A stretch of 64,000 nt of DNA from contig LSRY02000033.1 in NCBI GenBank assembly GCA_001643675.2, forward strand, positions 868,001 to 932,000, written 5' to 3'. The DNA comes from Monocercomonoides exilis (taxonomy: Eukaryota; Preaxostyla; Oxymonadida; Polymastigidae). Made by a program: the position numbers and the translations under genes. Below the pieces are notes generated by a model. That model saw nothing but the letters and a program-made list of their open reading frames with translations, was not told the origin of the DNA and did not search any database. Positions within the stretch are counted from its first letter, which is position 1. Each line of letters starts with the position of its first letter. This document shows positions 1 through 10,000 of this stretch, piece by piece.

Positions 1-263
1 CCAACTCATCAGCATAAGCAATAAGAATATCAGTGTCATCATTAAAACACTCTAAAAGATAAGCCTTTAAAATTAACAAATCAATCTGTGAAATAAACGA
101 AAATACCTGGCAAAAAAGGAAGAAGTTCTTCTCTTGTTCTCTCTGGCCCAAGTGTCTTCGCAATAAGGCTTAAATGATGTATGGACTTAAGTTTTTGTGA
201 TCTATCATCTGATTTTAAACCATCAATAAATATTGCGGTCAACACAAATGTTTCCTCTTGCAT
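1..263 (-). CDS. PPP2R1A: PP2A scaffold (A) subunit, N-terminal part, cut by window edge
   Basis: Exons: complement(107..263) and complement(<1..51), with a 55-nt intron at 52-106 (GTATTT...TAG on the coding strand). The first exon reads M-Q-E-E-T-F-V-L-T-A-I-F-I-D-G-L and contains ERTREELLPFLP. The second gives DDTDILIAYADEL. This matches the first HEAT repeat of the PP2A A subunit, where human PPP2R1A has a closely similar ERTR-ELLPFL stretch followed by an acidic LLALAEQL segment. The family forms a horseshoe of 15 HEAT repeats that holds the catalytic C and regulatory B subunits. Only the first 70 or so residues lie in this window. The ATG at 261-263 fits the usual short N-terminus. The COMMD5-like gene starts on the other strand 172 bp away, so the two probably share a divergent promoter. 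Confidence 0.85.
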
Positions 264-435
264 TTTAATTTAAAACATACCTTAATTTTTTAATTTGATT
301 CAAAATTTTCAAAACTTTTTCTTTCACAAATAAATTTACAACCACTTCAAACATGGAACAAGTCGAAACTACTTCATCAATAATTGACCCATTATATTGT
401 ACTTCATATTTTCTATTATCGAAATACTTTGATAA

Positions 436-1135
436 ATGGAAAGAATTCCAGAAATTCGAAAATTAACTAATTTACTTGGGCATATCACGCAACAAGCTCA
501 GTGGATTAAGCTTATTCAAGCAGTAATGAATCAACACCGAAATGTCAAGAATTTCAATGCTGATATGCTTCACTCTGTTCGTTCAGAAACAGGTCTCAGT
601 GAAGAAGTGTTCAATAGTATATATACTGGTCTTTATTGCATGCTTGCACAGCTTATTCGAGATCATTGCCGAAAGCCAGATGAAAATCTTGAACAATTTG
701 TGATGGAGGACTTAAGCCCTCTTGGACTTCCAGAAAAATATGTCCAAATATTTGGCTCGGCATTTAAAACTTAGTTTGCTAAATTTTGGATTTGATAAAC
801 TTTTATTGAAATATTCATTTGAAAAATTTAGCGTAAAATCTTTACACCAATCTGCTCGGGATCGTGTTCCTAGACATCCATCTTTGAAGCTTTTTAGATG
901 GAGAACTGAAGTAGCTATTTCTACAAGCTCGTTAAATCGTCTTTTGCGTCCCTCTATACTTATTGAATTTACACTTTCAGACAAGCGAAAGCAGCTTTTA
1001 CAGATGGATTTGAAAATGTTTCATACTCTTCGTTTTGGGGTTGCATGTATGCTAAAAGAAATGAATGATATCGAACATGACCCACAAATTCAAAGAGATG
1101 TGAAAATTCTACCAGGAGTAACAGCAATGTACTGA
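436..1135 (+). CDS. COMMD5: COMM domain-containing protein, COMMD5-like
   Basis: Exons 436..773 and 832..1135 give 213 residues; human COMMD5 is about 224. The 58-nt intron begins GTTTGC and ends TTTAG. The N-terminal helical half contains EDLSPLGLPEKYVQIFGSAF, like the end of the HN domain in this family. The C-terminal half has FRWRTEVAISTSSLNRLLRPS and then LRFGVACMLKEM, which is the COMM domain signature; the VAISTS wording is closest to COMMD5. COMMD proteins form the Commander complex, which acts with Retromer-like machinery in endosomal recycling. An ATG at 354 opens a short out-of-frame ORF, so 436 is preferred, though a further 5' exon cannot be excluded. The COMM assignment is firm; the paralogue number is an inference. 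Confidence 0.85.
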
Positions 1136-1489
1136 GTATTATTGATTTTTTTTAAAGCTCAATCTCTCTTTTCAGTTAACTTCTAAACTTAAAATATGAA
1201 AATTCATCTCACAAACTCCTTTTATTCACAGAGAGCAATTATTTTCCTTTCAATAATATGTTTTATTCTCATTAGCTTGCTTTTTTTTTTGCTTTCAACG
1301 TTAAAAAGAAAATTATTGATTATTTATCCAAAAAAATAACATTTAAATATAAGAAACATCACAAATTGAGCATTAATAACTGTTATTTAGTTGAAAACGA
1401 ATCAACTTAGTTTTAACCATAATATAAATAATCCATATGAAGTTTTTTACATAAAGGTTCGATCTGTACAAGGATCGAAAAAAAGTAAA
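1136..1489. other. Intergenic, AT-rich
   Basis: This spacer of about 350 bp lies between the COMMD5-like gene and the Caf1 gene. It is A/T-rich with T runs and holds no ORF or repeat that I can support. A short in-frame stretch from 1391 sits upstream of the chosen Caf1 ATG and could be 5' leader. Confidence 0.5.
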
Positions 1490-3545
1490 ATGATCGGTGA
1501 ACAACCACATCAAATAATAGATGTGTGGGCATCCAACGTTGATGAGGAATTTGAGAAAATCCAAAAATTATTACCGTTATATCCTATTGTCGCAATGGTA
1601 TAACTAGATTTTTTACTCTATGTATTGTGTTGATAATTTATGTTTTTTTTGTTGTTTTTCACAAAAAATTTCAATTTTTTAGGACACAGAGTTCCCTGGA
1701 GAAGTCTACAGACCTATGCCATCGGGTGGAAGGAATTTAAATTACGAAAAGCTGAAAAAGAACGTGAATCAATTGAAGTTGATCCAACTTGGCCTCACAC
1801 TTGGAAATGAACGCGGAGAATTACCTGAAGGAGCATCGACATGGCAGTTTAATTTTAAGTTCAATCCAACCGAAGATCGGGGTGCTGAGAATTCAATTTC
1901 GATGCTGATTAAAGCTGGAATAAATTTTGATCAATTTGCAAAGGATGGTATTGATGTTCATTATTTTGCGCAGATGTTGACGACTTCCGGGTTGGTGTTG
2001 AATGATGGAATAACTTGGTTAACGTTTCATTCAAGTTCGGATTATGGATACTTGGTAAAATTGCTGACTAATGTTCCATTACCTTCATCAGAGGAGAAGT
2101 TTCTGAAAACATTGAGACTATTTTTCCCGCGTTGCTACGATTTGAAATTGGTTGCTCAGACAAGACGAAGTCTAAGCTTTTTGGGATCGGAACTTGGAGT
2201 AGTTAGAGTTGGACAAATGCACCAAGCTGGAAGTGACTCTTTATTAACATACAGCACTTATATTCGGGTGGTAAATTTATTTTATCAAGGGAAAATTGAA
2301 GTGGAAGGAATGAATGGAAAAATTGGTGGGCTTACTGACGATGATGTTGTCTTTTATGATAGCTTACTGAGTTTTTATGTAGCTCGAAAGAAATTTGAGT
2401 TCGAAGAGAAAATGGAGCGCCGTAAGAAAAGAAGAGAACGAAATGAGAAAAGAAGGAAAGTTTTATCAGAAGTGGAAGATACGTCCCGAGAAGAAAAAGC
2501 AAAAACGAAAGAGGAAAGCGATTCAGATAGAGAAAGAGAAATTACAGGTAAAAGCGGCTTTGCTGACTGGAGAAGAAAGATTAGCGAACGAGATAATTCG
2601 GCTGACAATGCTCGAAGTAGTTCCGAGTCATTTTATGACGACGAAAGAGATACATCAGATGATGAAAGCACAGACGTACATTTTGATGATATGGAAGCCA
2701 AAGAAGAGTTCTACATGAAGGTCGGAGGAGTGTTGCCAAATGAAATGTCACTGTTTGGAATGTCCCCATCTTCTGTGGGGATTAATCAGCAAATTGGCCG
2801 TTACGACATCATGGGATTGAGCGACGAAACAGGCGGAGCTGCTTATGACAGCTTAATTATGTCAGGAATGATGGTTGGACAAGATCCTTCACTTTCAAGT
2901 CATTCACCAACACAGATGCCACAAGGTTACGCTTCTCAAGGATTTACTGATGGAGCATCTGCTCAGCTGCAAAATATGATCATGTGCCAAATGGCTTCTT
3001 TCTCACCGTCTCCAACGCCTCTTACACAGATGCAGACCCAAAATGTGTCTCCTTACTCTCATAGCGGAATATCTCCACCACCACAGCAGAACTATTTGCC
3101 TCCAATGTCATATCAGCATTCCGGGTATCCATCCAGTTACACTCATAGTTTGTCTCCTTCATCATATGCATCATCAGTATCTCCTTCATCCTCATCCTCG
3201 ATGATACCAATGAGATCATCCCCCGATTACCCTCCAAGTATGACTACTCCACAGTCTTCCATTTCTTCCCAGGGAATCTCCATGCAACAGGTACGTACAG
3301 ATCAAACTCATCATCCAAGTATTCACCAAATGAGCAATTCTCTTTCGCAGACAAAGATTCACTCAATGTCATCGCTTACAGCGCATGCACATTCATTTAT
3401 CCCTTCATATGATTATACACACAGAGCTCCGATATCAACTTCACCATTGCCAACATCAGTCTCTCCTCCGAAGTTAATGACGAATCAGTTTTCTGAAATT
3501 CAGATGCACATGCCAGTTTCTGTTCCTGTGCCAGGCTATTTGTAA
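1490..3545 (+). CDS. CNOT7: CCR4-NOT deadenylase Caf1/CNOT7 (Pop2) with long C-terminal low-complexity tail
   Basis: Exons 1490..1597 and 1683..3545 (85-nt intron, GTATAA...TTTTTAG) give 656 residues. The first roughly 275 are the DEDD-family 3'-5' exoribonuclease that shortens mRNA poly(A) tails in the CCR4-NOT complex. The catalytic acids are visible: D and E in AMDTEFPG (formed across the intron), D in SSSDYGYLVKLLTN, and D in HQAGSDSLLT. LIQLGLTLGNERGE and TSTWQFNFKFN-like wording (ASTWQFNFKFN) are also typical. Animal and yeast catalytic domains end near this point, at about 285 aa. Here about 370 more residues follow: a basic/acidic Arg-Lys-Glu segment, an acidic Asp/Ser stretch, and then about 250 residues rich in Ser, Pro, Gln, Met and Tyr that resemble prion-like RNA-granule tails. 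ATG 1490 puts the domain start where the family starts. Confidence 0.95.
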
Positions 3546-4558
3546 CGTATGTAATTATGAACGCTTGATGCCCTCACGTTGATGTAAAGAAAGGAAATTT
3601 CAATCGTGCTTCGCTATATTTACATTATTTAATAGTTTATGTTAATGTCATTATTGTATCGAAGTAGTTTTTTTGTTCGAACTGCCGCTACATCGCGATT
3701 ATAATACATTAGCGTATTATAAGTGGATTCTATTGCAAGTTCAACAATTTCTATGTTTTGCTATATTCGTTATTTATGGCTTTTATACCATAACTTGCTT
3801 GTGACAGGCTGTTACGACATGTATTGGCAGGTCATTTTCTGTCAATTTGTTGACGACAAAAGCATCTTACAATGTTCTTTCTTGCTGAGTTTAGAATAGC
3901 GTCATTTGCGTGAGTGCATTCTTGTGTCGATGGCATTATCTATAAACATTTTTGTGTTTTTGGACGTGTGTAATATTTTTTCATTTTCCAAAAGAATGCC
4001 TCACCGATGATGCTTTTTTCTGAATAATTGGCAGGTTGCTTGCACGATGTTTTTTTTCACTTTAATTAATCATCTAATTTGTTTTGATGGTATAAAGTAT
4101 ATTTTTACTGTTGTTACAGTTTTTGTTACAGTTGTATCTTACCTTAGCTTTTTTACACCCTTTGCTTTTCCTTAAATATTGGTTGAGTTGTGGCGCTCTT
4201 TTTGAATGTTTTCAGTTTATTTTATTTCCATGCTACTGACTTTGTACAAGTTTTCGTTTGGTTTTTTACTTGTTGAAAGTGATTTGTTTTCACGTATTTT
4301 TATTTATTCATTCCGAGTTTTTCCGTTAAGTTTTATTTTGCTTTTATTTATATTATTTTAATTTATTTGTTCATTTTTATTTTGATTTTATTGTTAACAT
4401 CTTTTCTCTTCCTTTCCTAAAAAATACATAAATCACACATTCAAAATCTTCTTGTTCTTTTTGCATGTTACAGAAAATATTACAAAAAAGAAAATTTATG
4501 TTCAGAAATGAAACACAATAACACAAGTGAAATGAACGGAAAAGATGAAAGAGAGTTT
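3546..4558. other. Intergenic, very T-rich
   Basis: About 1 kb between the Caf1 stop codon and the convergent membrane-protein gene. It is T-rich with no coding signal on either strand, and presumably holds the 3' untranslated regions of both genes. I see no repeat or RNA gene. Confidence 0.5.
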
Positions 4559-5199
4559 TCACATCAAAATGGAGATTTGCCTGCTCATTTGTTGGTGCCA
4601 TTCCATTTCATATAACAATAGTGAAAATTGCTCGCGAAGAATTTCTGATTCAAGCCGAAAATGAAAATGATTCTGAAGAATGTATCCTTCAATTGTCTTT
4701 CCAAAGATGGCTTGCACAAAAATTGTTGCAAAGCCATACAATCCAAGTATAATAAGGCGAACATCAACAAACCTGAACAAAAATAAGCATTTTCAAGAAA
4801 AAAATAAAAAGAGTTGCAAACAGCGTTAGTAATACACTTATTATCATCATGGCAATTCCGTAAATTGACACAGCCTTATTTACGTCCTTTTCTTTTAATA
4901 ATTTTTGGAATCTAGGTTCCATGAGGAGAATCGTTGTCGAATACTGCAAGATGTTGCTTGTAGTATATTTTCGCATCTTTTCACTTGCTATTATTTTTCT
5001 AAAATTAAACAAGAAATATCTACTGAAATAACATACTTTTACCATATTTCTTCTGCCACAGCTCAGATGAAATGATTTCCGCTTTATTTCCAAGCTCCCT
5101 CGGTCTTAAATTTAGAGCTTTTCTCAAAAATTCTTTCCCCTTTGGGCTTTTAAGCGGAGGAATTACCGGGGCAGACGAACGAGATAATTCTTTTTTCAT
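4559..5199 (-). CDS. Unknown small membrane protein with a two-helix hairpin
   Basis: Read on the minus strand as three exons: complement(5037..5199), complement(4822..4987) and complement(4559..4772), giving 180 residues. Introns are 49 nt (GTATGT...ATAG) and 49 nt (GTTTGC...TTCAG). The phases close exactly and the joined frame is open from ATG to TGA. The N-terminal half is charged (APVIPPLKSPKGKEFLRKAL, then SEKMRKYTTSNILQY). Two adjacent hydrophobic segments follow (around IAMMIISVLLTLF and LIILGLYGFATIFVQAIF) and then a charged C-terminus ending QQMSRQISILM. I do not recognise the family. The topology suggests a hairpin with both ends on one side of the membrane. Its start lies 144 bp from the eL19 start on the opposite strand, so the two probably share a divergent promoter. 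Confidence 0.55.
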
Positions 5200-5343
5200 T
5201 TAATAAAAGTAAAGGGCCAATATTCTGAACTTTGGAATTGTGTGATCTAACTGATCCAATTGTTTCGCCCAGTATGAGACACGCTTTGCTTTTGATCGAG
5301 CAGTTAAGCTTATTGTATTTAAAATATTTTAATATTCTTTAGA

Positions 5344-6627
5344 ATGCCACACACTCCACATAATCTCCAAAAACGTTTGGCTGCTTCTGTCATGAACTGC
5401 GGTATTCGCCGCGTATGGCTTGACCCAACCGAAATGGGACATATTACCATGGCCAATTCACGTTTGCACAGTTTATTTAGTGTTATTATACTTTATTTTT
5501 ACACCTTTATTCAGGTCACAACGTGAGAAAGATGATTCATGATGGTCTGATCATCAGAAAACCAACTCACGCTCCATCACGCACAAGAATTCGCAAGAGG
5601 GTTTATTATTATTATTTGAAATCGAATGTTTTTAATCTTTTAAACAATCCAATTTTATTGAAAAACATTACAGTTGGAAGCAAAGAAGAAGGGAAGACAT
5701 ACAGGAATTGGTAAACGTCGTGGTACACGCGAGGCCAGACTTAACAGCAAAGTTTTGTGGATGAGACGTATCCGTGTTCTTCGTCGTTTCCTCCAAAGAT
5801 ACAGAGATGCTAGAAAGATCGACAAACACTTATATCATGACCTGTATCTTAAAATCAAGGGTAATGTTTTTAAGAACAAGGTTTGTGACAATAAGCATTT
5901 CATACGAACCTGAAAACAATTTTTTCTTTCATGTTTTATTTTATTGTTACAATTTCTTTTTTCATAGAGAGTACTTCTTGAACACGTCATAAAGGCCAAA
6001 ACAGAGGCACAAAAGAGAAAGAGCGAAAAAGAACAAAACGATGCACTTCGCGCAAAGAATGCCGCAATCAAGGCAAAGAGAATGCAAAAAGCTGCAAAAA
6101 TGGACGGTATGGTTTCAATTGCTGAAGAAAAGGTTCAAACTGGAAAAGCTGCCAAGAAAGCAGAAAAGAAAGATGTCAAGAAAGTCGAGAAGAAAGTCGA
6201 GAAGAAAGAGGAAAAGCCTGTTGAAAAGAAAGTTGAAAAGAAAATTGAAAAGAAAGAAACCAAGCCTGTTGAAAAGAAGGAAGCAAAGCCAGCTGAAAAG
6301 AAAGTTGAGAAAAAAGTTGAGAAAAAAGTTGAGAAGAAAGATGAGAAGCCAGCACCAAAAGCAGCTGCCAAACCAGCACCAAAGAAAGAAGAAAAACCAG
6401 CACCAAAGAAGGAAGAGAAGCCAGCACCTAAAAAGGAAGTGAAAGCAGCACCAAAGAAAGAAGAGAAACCAGTAGCAAAGAAAGAAGAAAAAGCTGCTCC
6501 AAAGAAAGAACAGAAACCAGCACCAAAGAAAGAGGAAAAGCCAGCACCAGCAAAGGCACAAAAGCCAGCAGCAAAAACAGCAACAAAGCCAGCACCCAAA
6601 CAAGCTGCGAAAAAAACAGGAAAGTAG
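5344..6627 (+). CDS. RPL19: 60S ribosomal protein eL19 with long Lys/Glu/Pro/Ala tail
   Basis: Exons 5344..5461, 5515..5600, 5674..5880 and 5968..6627 give 356 residues; most eukaryotes have about 185-200. Introns are 53, 73 and 87 nt and begin GTTTGC, GTTTAT and GTTTGT. Landmark eL19 stretches: [67 protein letters not shown] and [17 protein letters not shown]. The protein is part of the large ribosomal subunit and in other eukaryotes makes an intersubunit bridge through its long C-terminal helix. After about residue 190 the sequence becomes tandem KKVEKK, EKPVEKK and [14 protein letters not shown] units for about 160 residues. Kinetoplastids are known for Ala/Lys/Pro tails on the same protein; the resemblance here is probably independent. 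The ATG is the family start. Confidence 0.97.
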
Positions 6628-7074
6628 ATAATTACACTCAACCACTTCCTTTTTGAGTGTGGCAAATGGTTAAAAGCCAAAAAGTCGAAACAGGAAATGT
6701 AATAATTTTATGATATAATTTTTTTATTGTTATCCGAAACTTATCAAAACAAACAAAATCTATATCAAAAATTAAAAAGATTATTTTCACAAAAAATATA
6801 ATGTCTTGAGATCAAGTTTTATTATCATAATTATTTAATTATCGGGATATTAATTGAGATGTGAATAGCAATATGTAATATTTGCTATCCATAGAATTCA
6901 TTTACCAAGAATTAAATTTGTTATTATTGAAAAAATAATAAAAAGAAAATTTTTTTAAATTTAGTTATTTCTTTGAGCAAAGAAGCAGTTTTATTTCCTT
7001 GAAGCTACTTAGATGATGCAAGAATTTTCTTTATTATCGCATATCTGTGTTCTACTATTTTATCGGAAAATGAC
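6628..7074. other. Intergenic, AT-rich
   Basis: About 450 bp of A/T-rich DNA between eL19 and the PDS5-like gene, with several A and T runs. No ORF, repeat or RNA gene is supported. It probably holds the eL19 3' end and the promoter of the next gene. Confidence 0.5.
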
Positions 7075-10000
7075 ATGAAAAATGACGAGGTATTAAATAT
7101 TTGGCCCATATACATTGCATGACGGAAAACATCGTTCTCAACGGAAAATTTCCCAAAAGCACAGCATTGTTACGGACGTTTTTAACTGTATTTAAACTCT
7201 TTTTATCTTGATTTTTTTTGAAAAAAATTTTTTATGTTTAATTTTTTGAAAGGATGCATTTGAAGAATTGAAACAAGCAAAATATGGAGTACACATACAA
7301 ATATTCGACAATTATTTGGACAATCTAATTTTTCAATTCGATAAAGAAGAAAGAGATATTCAGATTTTAGCATTATGCATTACTGTCGAACTACTCAGGC
7401 TTTATGCTCCACAAATACCATTTTCAGCATCACAGCAAATTGTTTGTCATTCATTGCACACATTATAGCAAAATTTTGTTTGACGATTCATTCATTCATT
7501 CATTTATTTGTAAATAATCATAATTGTTTTTGAAACATTTACAGATAGTGTTCAAAAAAATTCTGTGGTCATTTTCGATTTTGCAAGATCCAAAAGATTT
7601 TTTATATGAAAAGGTGTTTGAAGTTCTTCAGAAAATGGCAAATCTGAAGGCATTTGTGCTTCTTTTGGATATTGAAGACGAACACTTGATAAAGAAAGCT
7701 ATATTGACTTTTCTGTCAATTCCATCGTTTGCTTAAAAATAGTATTTAGAATTGAAAACATATTTTGTATCAGAGCCAGTAATTTTAATGCTTGTGCGAC
7801 GCATGCTATTGAAATCCTTTCAGATTTTTTGGATTCTATGGATGAAGTTTCTTCGTTTGTAATTGAACAGTTCTATTATAGATATTCAAGCGAAAATCAT
7901 GTTTGATTTTATATTTGTTAATTTTTGATTGTATTTGAACGAAACATTCATTTTTACGAATCCTTTGGAATTGAATAAAAATTCTTTGCTGATGATTCAA
8001 ACCTTGCAGATAACAAATCAAGAATATTCAAGACAAGTAACGTCGGCTGTCCTTCAGCGAAATGCACAGCTGTTTCAAAGGCCAGTTGCACACTATTTAC
8101 AGAAACGTTTATTTAAGTATGCTAAAATGGAACTTCGAACTTTGTCACCTCTTTAAATATTGCATGATTTCACAAAATAATTACATATTGTTTTTTATTT
8201 GAATTGGGGTTGTTCACTTGAATTTGAAAGCTCTTTGCAGATGAATGAAGAACCTGTGGTTGGAGCACTTCAGAAAGAAAATGCCAAATCAAAGAAAACG
8301 AAGCAAAAAAACGAAAGCAAGAAAAGCGAAAAGAAAACACAAAAAAGCAATCAGATTTCGGATGAATTTTATTTTGATGGGATGAAAGGCTTCTACGAAG
8401 CTGCGCCTTCAACTCTGTTTTATGTCTATCCACTTATCGAAGCAGAACTTTTGGTGTGCCTTTTTGAACTTGACAACAGCTCATTTAACTGAAATTTTTA
8501 ATTTATTTGTGAAATTACTCGATTTCAATATTTTTGTTTTTGGGATAATTAACATTTTGACACAAATTATTGTTCACTTCACACGACAATTCAAAACTTT
8601 CTGTGATTGATGCAATTTCTGTAAAAAATCGTTTCACATTTTCACTCTTTAGTCAGAAGACTCGGCCATTCGAATTCGCTTTGTGGAATTTATCTATCAG
8701 CTCTTTCGTTCCCCTGGCTCTTTGATGAAGCAATCAGAACATCTTACGCAAGTTTGTTCCGATTATTCTTTATTCTTTTTTGCTATTTTCATTATCAAAA
8801 ATTCATTGTTTAATTATTTGAAAACCGACCCATCCATCCTTCGATACAATTTTCTTTTCTTTTCTTTTTTTTCAGGTGTTTTTGAAGCGCATCACAGACA
8901 CTTACGAAGTTGTCCGCCTTTTTATGACAAATAATTCCATTTCAATTCTGAAACATGGAAAAGTTCTGGCTCAATCTTCATTCATTGAATCACTATTGCT
9001 TCGTTTGCTTTTGACACACACACATATTTTTTCAGTATTCTATTACAATCTTTTCATCTGTTTCTCTTCTCTGTCAATCTTTAATGAAATAATAACATTC
9101 ATCAATCAACATTCTTCCCTTTTTCACCTTCACAACAGCTGAGCTTCTGATGAGAACAGAAGATGCCAATGCCACAATACGCCTTTCAGCACTTGTTTCT
9201 GTTTCCTCTCTGCTTCTTCATCTCATCCAGCTTCCACCCTCAGCACAGCTTCCCAAGCAATCAGCACCTTCTTCCAGTCATTCAAACAAACAGGAACTTA
9301 ATTCATCGACTTTCCTGGTTTCTTCTCGTGTTTTGTCGCTTTTGAGTCTTCGAATGCGCGACAAAGCCAAACTTGTGAGAGATGTTGCATTTTCAGTGGT
9401 GTCACTTCTGTTTCTGTTGGCTTTTCATTCCACTCACATCGCATTTGCAACTGAATTAGCTGAAACACACTCAACAGCAGACACAATGCTTCATCCAGCA
9501 CCTTCTCCGTCACATTTGCTGTTTTCTCAAACAGACTCACATTCTTCCTTCGCTCTTCTTTCGCCTCATTTGCTCAGTCTTTTGTCTTCTCTCCTCTCAC
9601 AAACAACAATGTTTGAGTATCAATATCCTCTTATTGTTCTTATCGAAGATTATACTCTCCAAATGACCGACAATCCATTGAGCAGGGCATTTTGCTTGAT
9701 GCACTTGTTTCATCTGATAATAAAGTCATCTTCAGAGCTGACAAATCAAAAGTCTGTGCAAATGTCTTCAGCTTCAGCAATATCATCTGCTTCTCATTTA
9801 TCATCTTTTGAAGAACAATCATTTTCTTCTTCATCTTCTACAAATTATTCATTCTTTCACTTCTTTTTGCAACGACGTTCTTCTGTTGCAGAAGCAATAC
9901 AGAAATGGCTGCGTCAAAAGATTCAATCTCATCAGAATGACGAAAACACAAAAATGATTGAGAGACCAGAAGGAAGAAGCAAAAATGCAAGTAAAAATAA

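Noticed and set aside
6115-6680. Long minus-strand open frames (Phe/Leu/Cys- and Phe/Ser/Ala-rich) opposite the eL19 tail
   Set aside because: They are mirror images of the Lys/Glu/Pro repeats in the coding strand; low-complexity triplet repeats keep antisense frames open by chance.
7108-7178. Candidate first exon of PDS5 beginning MTENIVLNGKFPKS
   Set aside because: The wording is attractive, but splicing its GTTTTT donor to the exon at 7253 gives the wrong phase, so I kept it out of the exon list.
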